A DNA stretch of 64,000 bases from Streptomyces sp. S.PB5 (GTDB lineage: Bacteria > Actinomycetota > Actinomycetes > Streptomycetales > Streptomycetaceae). The stretch lies in assembly GCF_030403745.1 (NCBI RefSeq), contig NZ_JAQMWP010000026.1, positions 57,502 through 121,501 on the forward strand, written 5' to 3'. Below the pieces are notes generated by a model. That model was not told the origin of the DNA. It ran no database searches and saw nothing but the letters and a program-made list of their open reading frames with translations. A program made the translations under genes and the position numbers. Shown here piece by piece: positions 8,362 through 16,464 of the stretch; positions within the stretch are counted from its first letter, which is position 1, and every line of letters begins with the position of its first letter.

Positions 8362-8931
8362 TCATTCGGAGGCTGCGGATTGCCAGCGTGTGACGTCCAC
8401 TCGGGCGTCGCGTGTGAGGGGGTGGTCCTCCCCGTAGACGGACGCCAGGATGTCGGCTATCTCAAGGTTGAGGGCGAAGGCCAACGCCCGGTTGCCAAGG
8501 CGTCCTTCTTGGTGGGCGATAATCTGGCGGGCCCAGAGCACGCCGTCGTGGTCCGGGCTCAGAATGTCCGCCACCTGGTCGACGATTGCCTGGGCGATGG
8601 ACTTGGCCTGCTGGTGGTCTCCTCCGCCGTCCAAGCGGCCGCCGACCCACCAGACGAGGTTGCAAAAAAGGGCGAAAAAGGAATCATTTGTCAGATTTCC
8701 CTCGTCGAACGCCCTGCTGGCCAAGTCCTGAAGCCAGCGCGTGACCGCTGTGTCGAACTGCGGGTCTGCGTCTTCCTGAACTGCTGAGGAGATATTGAGT
8801 AGATAGTCGCGCACGCCGTGGTCGGGGAGCGCCTCCTCGGTCAGTTGCTGCCAGATGGCGACCGCAGCGCGGATCTCCCCCATCCGGCACCCCCGCCGCA
8901 GGAGACCACGCACAACGGCCGCCGCAGCCAC
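8362..8931 (-). CDS. Helical TPR-type protein, probably a C-terminal fragment
   Basis: About 189 residues, all alpha-helical in character. The end, ADILASVYGEDHPLTRDARV, matches the repeat signature (hhxxxYGxDHPxTLxAR) found in TPR tails of actinomycete NB-ARC/STAND and regulatory proteins. Normal members of that group are several hundred residues longer and carry an N-terminal sensor or NTPase domain, which is absent here. The start at 8931 is uncertain because the frame is open into the LysR-like remnant. Probably a truncated gene. Confidence 0.45.
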   Translation of the reverse strand: MAAAAVVRGLLRRGCRMGEIRAAVAIWQQLTEEALPDHGVRDYLLNISSAVQEDADPQFDTAVTRWLQDLASRAFDEGNLTNDSFFALFCNLVWWVGGRLDGGGDHQQAKSIAQAIVDQVADILSPDHDGVLWARQIIAHQEGRLGNRALAFALNLEIADILASVYGEDHPLTRDARVDVTRWQSAASE

Positions 8932-9253
8932 AAGGCTGGCCCACCTTCCGGCCCTGCTGCGGCCAGCGGCCGGAACCTACGGCGGACGCCGCCGGCTACG
9001 CCGCTTCCTGGAAGCCGTCAAGTACCCCAATCTCACCGCCTTCGCCCGCGCCGAAAGGCTTGCCCCGTCCACGGTCACGCAGCAGATCAGCCGACTGGAA
9101 CGAGACCTCGACGGGCGGCTTCTGGACCGCGGCGGGCACGGACACGCCATGCGTCTGACCGCCCTCGGCAAGAAGGTCGTGGCCGCCGCACAGCCGTACG
9201 CCGACCAGTTGGGCGACCTTCACGGTCCGCGGCACAGGCCCAGGGCCGCGTGA
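8855..9253 (+). pseudogene. LysR-type HTH fragment
   Basis: The convincing part starts at about 8935: LAHLPALLRPAAGTYGGRRR, then LTAFARAERLAPSTVTQQIS, RLERDLDGRLLDR and MRLTALGKKVVAA. This is the winged helix-turn-helix of LysR regulators (turn around AERLAPSTVTQQISRLE). In streptomycetes this variant, preceded by a 'LLRPALxxHGGWxRL' helix, normally sits inside much larger proteins. No effector domain follows; the frame stops at 9253. The first 25 codons overlap the opposite-strand gene and are unlikely to be translated. Confidence 0.55.
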
Positions 9254-9443
9254 CCCATGACGTACGCATCTCGGATCTCCCCGTTTGAACGGGTCAGGTC
9301 GCGGTCGGCTCGGGCGGGCGCACCGCGCGTCGCGGCCGCCGGTTGACGGCTCTTCAAGGGTGTGCGGGCGGCGGGGAGTGCGCAATCGCCCTGAATGGAG
9401 CCAAATGGCGCCGTCCTAGCCACAGTACGGCGTTCTGGGTGTC

Positions 9444-10145
9444 TCAGCCGTCATACCCTCCCGTGGGGCGGGTGGCTGCTCCGTTGAGTCCAGGCTCGAT
9501 CGGCAGCCGGGCGACGCGCCACTCCAGGATGCCGTCGGTCAGCCGCAGCGCGCGGTGGCCGCGCGCGGTCAGCAGGCGCACCGCGTCGTGGGCCAGGACG
9601 CAGTTGGCGCTGCGGCCGTAGGCGACGACCTCCGCGTCGTCGGGCAACTCATCCAGGCGGCATGCCAGTTCGTCCAGCGGCACGGAGCAGGCCCCGGGGA
9701 TGTGGCCGGCGGTGTACTCCTGTGTGGGGCGTACGTCGATCACACGGACGTTTGTACTGGTCATCCGGTCGAGCAGCTGCCGGCGGGTGAGCGGAACGGT
9801 GTCCGTGGGGCCCAGGTAGGCGGCTCGGGCGTGCTCGGCGTCCGCGAGGTGCGCGCGTGCTACCTGTTGCAGCAGCCCGAACAGGGTGGCGATGTCGTCG
9901 CCCGCGAGTCCGTAGTGGATGCGTGCGCCCTCGCGCCGGGTGGTGACGACGCCGGCCTGTTTGAGGATCTGCAGGTGGGCGGAGACGCTGGTGAGGCGGA
10001 TGTCGGCCGCGTGGGCGAGGGCCTCGACGCTGCGCTCGCCCTGGGCGAGCAGTTCCAGCAGTTCCAGGCGCTTGCCGTTCGACAGGGCCTTGCCCACGTG
10101 GGCGAAGGCGTCGTAGAGGGCTTCTCGTTCGGCTGGGCCCGTCAT
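9444..10145 (-). CDS. ArsR-family regulator fused to a rhodanese domain, catalytic Cys replaced by Gly
   Basis: 233 residues. Residues about 10-95 are an ArsR winged helix (LTSVSAHLQILKQAGVV as recognition region); residues about 118-220 are a rhodanese domain (VRVIDVRPTQEYTAGHIPGA). The active-site loop reads AYGRSANC: position 177, where the persulfide-forming Cys of rhodaneses sits, is Gly (codon GGC at 9615-9617); Cys182 remains. Its paralogue at 23278 has AYCRGPHC. ArsR-rhodanese fusions are known or proposed sulfane-sulfur-responsive repressors, so this copy may have lost enzymatic turnover, become a decoy, or use Cys182 alone. Its start overlaps the cysteine desulfurase gene by 4 bases, making it the last gene of that unit. 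Confidence 0.88.
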   Translation of the reverse strand: MTGPAEREALYDAFAHVGKALSNGKRLELLELLAQGERSVEALAHAADIRLTSVSAHLQILKQAGVVTTRREGARIHYGLAGDDIATLFGLLQQVARAHLADAEHARAAYLGPTDTVPLTRRQLLDRMTSTNVRVIDVRPTQEYTAGHIPGACSVPLDELACRLDELPDDAEVVAYGRSANCVLAHDAVRLLTARGHRALRLTDGILEWRVARLPIEPGLNGAATRPTGGYDG

Positions 10146-11320
10146 GGCCTTCCTTCAAGGGGCGCCTCCGAGACCGCCTTGGTGATCGCACCGGCCGCGC
10201 GGTCCAGGTCGGTGGCGGTGGACCAGCGGCCGAGGCTGAGGCGGAACGCGCCCAGTGCGCGGGGTGCGCTGATGCCCATGGCGAGCAGGACGTCGGAGGG
10301 GCGGTGGCTGCCTGAGTGGCAGGCGGAGGCGGTGGAGGCCGCGAGGTCGGTGGCCGCCGCCAGGGCCTCTGCGGCGATCACGCCGTCCACGCTGATGTTC
10401 AGGGTGTTGGGCAGCCGGTGGTCGGGGTGTCCGTTGAGCGTGATGCGGCCGGGGAGGGCCTGGCTCAACTGGTCGTGGAGAGTGTCGCGCAGCGCGGCCA
10501 GGCGCGGGGGCTCCCTCGGCAGCAGTTCGGCAGCCTTGACGGCCGCCGCGCCCAGGCCGACGAGTGCGGGGACGTTCTCGGTGCCGGCACGCTGGCGCCG
10601 TTCCTGTCCGCCGCCGCAGACGACCGGCTCGAAGTGGAACCGCTCCGGCATGTAGAGCGCGGCCACGCCCTTGGGGGCGTAGAACTTGTGGCCGGTCACG
10701 GTGAGCAGATCCACGCCCAGGGCCCGGACGTCGACGGGGATCTTGCCGATCGTCTGCGAGGCGTCGGTGTGGAACAGAGCGCCTGCCTCGTGGGCGATGG
10801 CGGCGAGTTCGGCGATCGGCTGGAGGGTGCCGGTCTCGCCGTTGGCGTGGTGGACGGAGACCAGAGCGGTGCGGTCGGTGACGGCCGCGCGGAGGGCTTC
10901 GGGGTCGACCAGGCCGTGCTCGTCCACGGGCAGGTAGGTGACCCAGATGCCGTGCAGCCGCTTGAGCGCCTCGCAGGTCTCCAGGACCGAGGGGTGCTCG
11001 GTGATCTGGGTGACCAGGTGGTCGCGGCCCTCGCGCAGCGCGGGCAGCAGGGCGCCGCGCAGCGCGAGGGTGTTCGCCTCGGAACCGCTGCCGGCGAAGA
11101 CGATCTCCTCGGGCACCGCTCCGATCAAGTGGGCGACCTGGGCGCGGGCGCCCGCCACGCCGGCCGCGGCGGGGCGCCCGTAGGCGTGGCCGCTGGAGGG
11201 GTTGCCGAAGTGGGTCGTCAGGTAGGGCAGCATCGCCTCCAGCACGTCGGGGTCGACGGGGGTGGTGGCGTTGTAGTCGAGATAGGCGGGCCCGCCCCGC
11301 AGGTGCTCGACGATGGACAT
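10142..11320 (-). CDS. Cysteine desulfurase (NifS/IscS-like)
   Basis: 392 residues, class V PLP aminotransferase fold. YLDYNATTPVDPDVLEAMLP at the N-terminus, the cofactor-binding HTDASQTIGK, the Schiff-base lysine in TVTGHKFYAPKG (Lys212) and the catalytic loop SACHSGSHRPS (Cys334) are all present. The enzyme removes sulfur from cysteine to make alanine and a protein persulfide for Fe-S clusters, molybdenum cofactor or sulfur carriers. It overlaps the ArsR-rhodanese gene by 4 bases and lies 28 bases after the TorD-mycoredoxin gene. Here it may supply persulfide to the Fe-S and Mo centres of the oxidoreductase upstream. Confidence 0.93.
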   Translation of the reverse strand: MSIVEHLRGGPAYLDYNATTPVDPDVLEAMLPYLTTHFGNPSSGHAYGRPAAAGVAGARAQVAHLIGAVPEEIVFAGSGSEANTLALRGALLPALREGRDHLVTQITEHPSVLETCEALKRLHGIWVTYLPVDEHGLVDPEALRAAVTDRTALVSVHHANGETGTLQPIAELAAIAHEAGALFHTDASQTIGKIPVDVRALGVDLLTVTGHKFYAPKGVAALYMPERFHFEPVVCGGGQERRQRAGTENVPALVGLGAAAVKAAELLPREPPRLAALRDTLHDQLSQALPGRITLNGHPDHRLPNTLNISVDGVIAAEALAAATDLAASTASACHSGSHRPSDVLLAMGISAPRALGAFRLSLGRWSTATDLDRAAGAITKAVSEAPLEGRP

Positions 11321-11348
11321 GTGGCGGCTCCGGTGTGGTGGGTGCCGG

Positions 11349-11588
11349 TCAGGCGGTCTTGGCGAGGTGCTCCTTGACTTGAAGGACGCCGGGATTGGTC
11401 ATGGCGGTGCCGTCCGTGAAAACGACCGTGGGGACGACCTGGTTGCCGTTGTTGACCTTCTCGACGAGCGCGGCAGCCTCCGGATCCTGCTCGATGTTGA
11501 TCTCGGTGTAGGGGATGTTCTCCCGGTCGAGCTGTTTTTTCAGGCGGTCGCAGTAGCCGCACCAGGTGGTGGAGTAGACGGTGACCAT
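11349..11588 (-). CDS. Possible separately initiated mycoredoxin
   Basis: An internal ATG at 11588 within the TorD frame, preceded by AAGGAG at good spacing, would give a 79-residue glutaredoxin-fold protein with WCGYC at residues 9-13. Stand-alone mycoredoxins of this size exist in actinomycetes and use mycothiol as reductant. Whether this start is used in addition to, or instead of, the fused form cannot be decided from sequence. Confidence 0.5.
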   Translation of the reverse strand: MVTVYSTTWCGYCDRLKKQLDRENIPYTEINIEQDPEAAALVEKVNNGNQVVPTVVFTDGTAMTNPGVLQVKEHLAKTA

Positions 11589-12251
11589 GATGTTCTCCTT
11601 CGCGGGGAGGGTGAGGAGGTCGGCCGGCCAGTCGGCTGCTTCCTGCAGCACGCGCCGGACCAGGTGGGCGATGGTGGTGTACGGGGCCCACTCGGCGCTG
11701 CCTTCGAGCTGCTTGAGGTAGCTGTCGGCCCAGGGCCAGATGTGGACGTGCAGCAGTTGGTGCGCGGCGCGCCACGCCTGCTCGGTGGTCAGGTCGCTGT
11801 CGGCGGTTCCGACGGCGACGCTGTAGAGGTGGGCCAGCAACGCGAGTTCGACCGCGAGGTGGTCGTCGTCGAGCACCGCGTCCTGCGGGCGGAGCACCGG
11901 CCGGAGCTGGTGGTGCTCCATGAAGGCGTCGATGTCGCGGGCGGAGCGTCCGCCGAGTTTGACCTCGCCCTGGTGGGCGGAGGCGTAGGGCGGGCAGATG
12001 GGCTGCGGGCCGATGAACAGGCGGCAGAACTCGGCGGCGAGTTCTTCCAGCGCCTCGCCCTCCGGCCGTTCGGCGAGTCCGGGGTCGGCGAGCGGCCGGT
12101 GGTCGTCGCGGGTGTGGGCGTCCGCGTTGAGCATCTGCCGGTACAGCAGCAGGTCGATCTCACTGCTGAGCAGGCGCACGGCGAGCCGCAGCAGGCCGGT
12201 GTACGCCTTGACGTGCTCGGCGGCAACAGGGAGCGGGTTCACGGGCCTCAC
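11349..12251 (-). CDS. TorD-family maturation chaperone joined in frame to a mycoredoxin domain
   Basis: One uninterrupted frame of about 300 residues. The GTG at 12251 overlaps the stop of the oxidoreductase gene (GTGA). Residues 1-220 are a TorD/DmsD-type all-helical chaperone (AEFCRLFIGPQPICPPYAS is the family's central motif), which guards and loads molybdoenzymes before Tat export. Residues about 222-300 are a mycoredoxin/glutaredoxin with the CGYC dithiol motif and the cis-Pro in VVPTVVF. There is no stop between them (LLTLPAKENIMVTVYSTTW), but an AAGGAG precedes the internal ATG at 11588, so both a fusion and a separate mycoredoxin may be made. Confidence 0.82.
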   Translation of the reverse strand: MRPVNPLPVAAEHVKAYTGLLRLAVRLLSSEIDLLLYRQMLNADAHTRDDHRPLADPGLAERPEGEALEELAAEFCRLFIGPQPICPPYASAHQGEVKLGGRSARDIDAFMEHHQLRPVLRPQDAVLDDDHLAVELALLAHLYSVAVGTADSDLTTEQAWRAAHQLLHVHIWPWADSYLKQLEGSAEWAPYTTIAHLVRRVLQEAADWPADLLTLPAKENIMVTVYSTTWCGYCDRLKKQLDRENIPYTEINIEQDPEAAALVEKVNNGNQVVPTVVFTDGTAMTNPGVLQVKEHLAKTA

Positions 12252-14821
12252 ACCTTCCGGATCTGCACGACGGTGTCGTGGTACGCCTGGCCGCCCGCGA
12301 CGGGGTCGGGGTAGATGGGCAGCAGGTCGTTCTGGGGGACGCTGATCGCACCCTGCCACCACAGGCGGTCCAGATCGGCGTCCGTGATCTTCCCGTAGCC
12401 GGGATTGTGGGCGGTGTCGGTGCCGTTGGTGGCGTACGCGCCGCCGACGCTGCGGCCGGCGTTGTGGGCGATGGCCAGCACCATGGGGTGGACGCCCTCG
12501 GTCAGGCGGACCCGGGTGCGCAGGGTGCCGAGCTGGGAGCCATCGCCGCCGGGTACCGCCTTGTCGTCGGGGCGGAAGCTGGTGACCTCGATCCAGTCGC
12601 CGTCGCCGATGCCGAGCTTGGTGGCGGTGGCACGGTTGAGGAGTGCGGGGTTGGTGTGGGAGATCTCCTGGAGCCACTTCGACTGCATGGTGCGGTGCGC
12701 GTTGTGCACGTTGATCTTGTAGCTGGTCATGATCAGGTGGTCGTCGGGGAAGTCCCGCTGATGGCTGGGTATCGGCTCGTACACCGGCAGCGGTTCGACG
12801 TCCTTGCCGACGTTCTTGCCCTTGCCGACGACGAAGGCGCTGTGGATCTCGACCTTGCGGGACGGGGTGAGGAAGCCGCGCCGCGCGATGCCAGCGATGC
12901 GGATGCCGATCGCGACGGGCTCGCCGGTCTTCTCGTCGGTGCCCTTGTAGAGGATCCCGGACTTGGGGTCCTCGCGGGAGCCGTCGAGTTCGTCGGGTGT
13001 GAGCCGGGTGAGGTGGGGCTCGTAGAGGGGCTTCTTGGCCGGGTCGATCCAGATGCCGTTGGCCTTCATGTGGGCGAAGCCGCCGGGGAGAGGCTTGAAG
13101 TACTCCTCCAGGTATTCCTCAGTGGTCCTCCAGGGGAAGTAGGTCTCCATGCCGCCGCCGATCCGGCGGGCGAGTTCGGGGAAGATCTCGCGGATGTCCT
13201 TGGACTCGCCCCGGGGCGGCACGACGGGCTGGCGCAGCCCCACGTAGTCGATCAGCCCCTGCGGCGGGCGCGAGTCGATGTCCCACCGTTCCAGGTAGGT
13301 GGCCCAGGGCAGGATGATGTCGGCCAGGTGGGCGGTCTCGGAGTACATCACGTCGATGCACACGTGGAAGGGGATCAGGTCCTCGTCCTTGAGGACGCCG
13401 CGCACCAGCTGGGCCTCGGGCCAGGACCAGGCGGTGTCGGCGTTGTAGGTCATCAGCGCCGAGATCTTCTGCCGGCCTTCCTTGATCCACAGGTAGATGA
13501 TCTCGGCGACCTTCATCTTCTTGTCCGGGAAGGCGTTAGCCAGCGGCCAGTTCTTGGCCTCGGCGATGATGCTCTTGGCCGTCGGCTTCTCCGGTACCGG
13601 CTCGGGCTCGGGCAGGAGGTCCTTGTCCCAGGCGGACTGGGGGTGCCAGCACCAGCCGCCCGTCTTGCCCATGTTGCCGACCAGGGCGTTGAGCATGGTG
13701 ATGGCCCGGTCGTTGTAGTAGCCGTTGCGGTGGCCCTGTGAGCCGCGGTTGCAGATGGTGGTGCACTTGGGGGCCGCGGCGGCGAACTCGCGGGCGATGC
13801 GGATGATGTCCTCGGCGGGCACGCCGCTCTCCCGCTCGGCCCATTCGGGTGTGTACTGCGCGACGTGCTCGGCGATCTTCTCGGCGGGATAGTTCGACCA
13901 GGTGTCGAGCCACTTCTTGTCCCATAGCTCTTCGCGGCAGATCACGTTCGCCATGGCCAGGGCGATCAGGCCGTCGGTGCCGGGCTTGACGCAGAACCAC
14001 TCGTCGGAGAGGGCCGCGGTGTTGGACAGGCGGGTCTCGAAGGTGACGAGTTTGGCGCCCTTTTGGCGGGCGCGCATCATGCGGGTGGCGACGGGGATGT
14101 GGCCCTGGTGGGCTTCGGCCCAGTTGCAGCCGAAGTTCAGCACGTACTGGGTGTTCTCGTAGTCGCCCAGGTCCCAGTCGGACTCACCGATGGTGGTGAG
14201 GATGGCGGCACGGCGGTTCAGCGAGCACAGCGCCCGGTGGTTGAACTGCGAGGGCGTGCCATAGGCGTTGAGGAACCGGGAGATGATGTCGGTGGAGCGG
14301 TTGCGGCCCTGCTGGAAGGCGAACTCCCCGGGCGTGCCCCGCTCACGGATCTCCTTCAGGCGGCCCGCCATCTCCTCGTACGCCGTCTCCCAGCTGATGC
14401 GCTTCCACCGCCCGGAGCCGCGCTCGCCCACCCGCTTGAGCGGATACAGCAGGCGGAACGGGTCGTAGAGCACCGAGGGGCCGGCGACCCCCTTGCCGCA
14501 CACCGCGCCCTGGCCGTTGGGGTCCTCGGGGTTGCCGGTGATCTTCAGCAGCCGGTTGTCGGCGACGTGGCCGATGATGCCGCACGCGGTGGTGCACATC
14601 TGGCACATCGACGGGATCGCCTTGGCCTGGGTGCTGCCCTTGGGCACCGGCGCCGTGGGCGTGCGGTCGCGGACGATCTCGATCGTGCCGAGCCCGGCGA
14701 GGGCCGCGCCGGCGGCGGCGCCGATCCTCAAAAGGTCCCGGCGGCCCAGCTCCCATGCCTCGGGCACGGCCGGGGCGGGCTTGGGTATTTCCTCGTCTGG
14801 TGCCCTGGTATTGGTGGTCAT
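12248..14821 (-). CDS. Tat-exported molybdopterin oxidoreductase, catalytic subunit (thiosulfate/polysulfide reductase type)
   Basis: 857 residues. A twin-arginine signal, GRRDLLRIGAAAGAAL (Arg27-Arg28), marks export by Tat. The N-terminal [4Fe-4S] site is Cys73-x2-Cys76-x3-Cys80-x27-Cys108. The segment NHRALCSLNRRAA places a Cys (199) where the Mo ligand of PhsA/PsrA/TtrA/ArrA-type enzymes sits, so this is a Cys-ligated member rather than an Asp- or Ser-ligated one. Cofactor-binding segments GCNWAEAHQGH and the C-terminal MoCo domain (MVLAIAHNAGRSVGG) are intact. With the Fe-S and NrfD subunits encoded just upstream it should form a membrane-anchored, outward-facing complex. Substrate is unproven; context favours a sulfur compound, arsenate/arsenite being an alternative. 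Confidence 0.88.
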   Translation of the reverse strand: MTTNTRAPDEEIPKPAPAVPEAWELGRRDLLRIGAAAGAALAGLGTIEIVRDRTPTAPVPKGSTQAKAIPSMCQMCTTACGIIGHVADNRLLKITGNPEDPNGQGAVCGKGVAGPSVLYDPFRLLYPLKRVGERGSGRWKRISWETAYEEMAGRLKEIRERGTPGEFAFQQGRNRSTDIISRFLNAYGTPSQFNHRALCSLNRRAAILTTIGESDWDLGDYENTQYVLNFGCNWAEAHQGHIPVATRMMRARQKGAKLVTFETRLSNTAALSDEWFCVKPGTDGLIALAMANVICREELWDKKWLDTWSNYPAEKIAEHVAQYTPEWAERESGVPAEDIIRIAREFAAAAPKCTTICNRGSQGHRNGYYNDRAITMLNALVGNMGKTGGWCWHPQSAWDKDLLPEPEPVPEKPTAKSIIAEAKNWPLANAFPDKKMKVAEIIYLWIKEGRQKISALMTYNADTAWSWPEAQLVRGVLKDEDLIPFHVCIDVMYSETAHLADIILPWATYLERWDIDSRPPQGLIDYVGLRQPVVPPRGESKDIREIFPELARRIGGGMETYFPWRTTEEYLEEYFKPLPGGFAHMKANGIWIDPAKKPLYEPHLTRLTPDELDGSREDPKSGILYKGTDEKTGEPVAIGIRIAGIARRGFLTPSRKVEIHSAFVVGKGKNVGKDVEPLPVYEPIPSHQRDFPDDHLIMTSYKINVHNAHRTMQSKWLQEISHTNPALLNRATATKLGIGDGDWIEVTSFRPDDKAVPGGDGSQLGTLRTRVRLTEGVHPMVLAIAHNAGRSVGGAYATNGTDTAHNPGYGKITDADLDRLWWQGAISVPQNDLLPIYPDPVAGGQAYHDTVVQIRKV

Positions 14822-14840
14822 GCGTGAATTCCCCCGGGTG

Positions 14841-15743
14841 TCAGGCGGTGAAGATGAGGTAGCGGACGATGGCGGTGCCGGCGAGCACCGTGCCGGCTGC
14901 GGACAGGCGGGCCCAGCGCCGACTCGCTCCGAGGGCCAGGAGGAGGGCTGGCGCCACCAGGCCGACGCCGACCCCGACGACGTAGAAGAGGGGTGCCCAC
15001 TCGCCGGTCAGTACCGCGTCGAGCGCCTGCTTGGCGGGCCCGTTGGGTACCGACACGGCCGTGAAGGCCAGGGTGGCGGCGTATGTCATCAGCAGCACCA
15101 GCGTGACCTGGCGGTGCGCCACCACGTGGCGTCCCGGCGCCTCCTTGTCGCCGAGTTGCACGAACTGGACGGCGGCGAGGCCCATCAGCAGCGAGGTGAC
15201 CAGGTAGATGAGGGCGGAGCCGCTGGTGGAGGCGAGCGGGGAGACCCAGGTGCGGGCGAGGACGGCGACCGGGTAGACGGCCAGGGCGACGCTGGAGACG
15301 CCCAGCAGCCACACCACGGTGCTATCCAGGTACTTGGCGGTGCCGCGGGCCGGGAGCGGGGCCGCGGCGTCCTTCGACGCTGTGCGCCTGCGCCACAGCA
15401 GGTACAGCGCAACCGCGAGAAGGAAGCTCTTGACGGCGATGATTTTCGCGCCGAGGGAGATGGGCGAGTCCCAGTTGCCGAACCGGGTGAGCATCAGGAA
15501 GAACCGCTCGGGCCGTCCGAGGTCGATGGTCAGCAGCAGTCCCGCGCCACTCAGCAGGGCCAGGCAGAGCCAGGTGGCGCGCCAGTCCAGGGCCAGGGAG
15601 GCGGTGGGGAAGCGGCTGCGGTGCCACCAGGTGGCCAGGGTGAGGCCGCTGGGGATGCCGATCAGGGTGAAGTAGGCGGTCAGCAGGGCGCCCCAGGGGG
15701 CGGCGTGCGGTATCGGCGCGACCTGGGCGAGGGTCGTGAGCAT
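14841..15743 (-). CDS. NrfD/PsrC-type membrane subunit
   Basis: 300 residues with eight or nine hydrophobic spans starting at WGALLTAYFTLIGIPSGLTL. The conserved helix around GAGLLLTIDLGRPERFFLML is the NrfD/PsrC signature, including the Asp-x-Gly-Arg-Pro near the quinone pocket. In PsrABC-like complexes this subunit anchors the Fe-S protein and exchanges electrons with the menaquinone pool. It lies 4 bases after the Fe-S gene and 19 bases before the catalytic subunit gene, so the three form one transcription unit in the order B-C-A. Confidence 0.9.
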   Translation of the reverse strand: MLTTLAQVAPIPHAAPWGALLTAYFTLIGIPSGLTLATWWHRSRFPTASLALDWRATWLCLALLSGAGLLLTIDLGRPERFFLMLTRFGNWDSPISLGAKIIAVKSFLLAVALYLLWRRRTASKDAAAPLPARGTAKYLDSTVVWLLGVSSVALAVYPVAVLARTWVSPLASTSGSALIYLVTSLLMGLAAVQFVQLGDKEAPGRHVVAHRQVTLVLLMTYAATLAFTAVSVPNGPAKQALDAVLTGEWAPLFYVVGVGVGLVAPALLLALGASRRWARLSAAGTVLAGTAIVRYLIFTA

Positions 15744-15747
15744 TGAA

Positions 15748-16359
15748 TCACTGCCCCTTCAGGTCGGTGCTCTTGTCGACCTGGACGCCGTTGACCGCGA
15801 TGAGCGAGAGTGCCCGCTTGGGGTCGATGTAGAAGACCTTGGGGCTGGTGCTCGCCTCCGGTTTCCACACGCCGGTGTCGTTCTCGCGGAGCTTCGTGGC
15901 GATGGTGCTGTCGGGGTCGTCGAGGTCGCCGAAGATGCGGCAGCCGGTGGGGCACGCTTCCACGCAGGCGGGCTGGCCGCCTTGGGAGGTGCGGTGCTCG
16001 CAGAAGGTGCACTTGCTCGCGGTCTGGGTCTGCGGGTCCTCGTAGATCGCGTCGTAGGGGCAGGCGGCCATGCAGAACCGGTTGAGGTTGCAGTCGCCCT
16101 CCTCGATGACGACCTCGCCGTTGGGAAGGCGGGTGATGGCGTCGGTGGGGCAGGCGTTCAGACAGGGTGCGTCCTCGCACTGGTTGCACAGGACGGGGAT
16201 GAAGTGGCGGGTGGCTGTGGGGTATTCGCCGTCCTCGACGTACTTGACCGTGTCGCGGAAGACCCCGAGCGGCACGTCGAACTCGTTCTTGCAGGCCACC
16301 GAGCAGGCGTGGCATCCGATGCAGGTGTTGAGGTCGATCAGCATTCCGAAGCGGGGCAC
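15748..16359 (-). CDS. Fe-S electron-transfer subunit (PsrB/DmsB-like) with one cluster Cys missing
   Basis: 203 residues from a GTG at 16359 preceded by GAGGAG; a longer open frame upstream runs through a terminator and is not used. Cysteine groups: 13/16/19/23 (CIGCHACSVAC), 58/61/66/70 (CNQCEDAPCLNAC), 90/96/100 (CNLNRFCMAAC), and 117/120/132/136/140. The third group has Asn93 where the family normally has Cys, so this cluster is likely [3Fe-4S] or has a non-Cys ligand, comparable to the Cys-to-Trp change in NarH. It wires the Mo subunit to the NrfD subunit. No signal peptide is visible: it would travel with the Tat-exported subunit. Confidence 0.9.
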   Translation of the reverse strand: MPRFGMLIDLNTCIGCHACSVACKNEFDVPLGVFRDTVKYVEDGEYPTATRHFIPVLCNQCEDAPCLNACPTDAITRLPNGEVVIEEGDCNLNRFCMAACPYDAIYEDPQTQTASKCTFCEHRTSQGGQPACVEACPTGCRIFGDLDDPDSTIATKLRENDTGVWKPEASTSPKVFYIDPKRALSLIAVNGVQVDKSTDLKGQ

Positions 16360-16407
16360 GATGCTCCTCACGAGGGGCGTACTGCGCACGGTCACGTCAA
16401 GGGGCGT

Positions 16408-16439
16408 GGGTGGTGCGGGAGTTGCCGCCCGCACCACCC
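16408..16439 (-). terminator. Terminator hairpin after the MMPL gene
   Basis: GGGTGGTGCGGG (16408-16419), loop AGTTGCCG, CCCGCACCACCC (16428-16439): a perfect 12-base-pair stem 26 bases past the MMPL stop. It separates the MMPL unit from the Fe-S/NrfD/Mo-subunit unit. Confidence 0.78.
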
Positions 16440-16464
16440 GGGAGCTGCTTTTGGTGCGGTCGGT

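Noticed and set aside
16360..16437. N-terminal extension of the Fe-S subunit to 16437
   Set aside because: It would run through the terminator hairpin; the GTG at 16359 has a GAGGAG.
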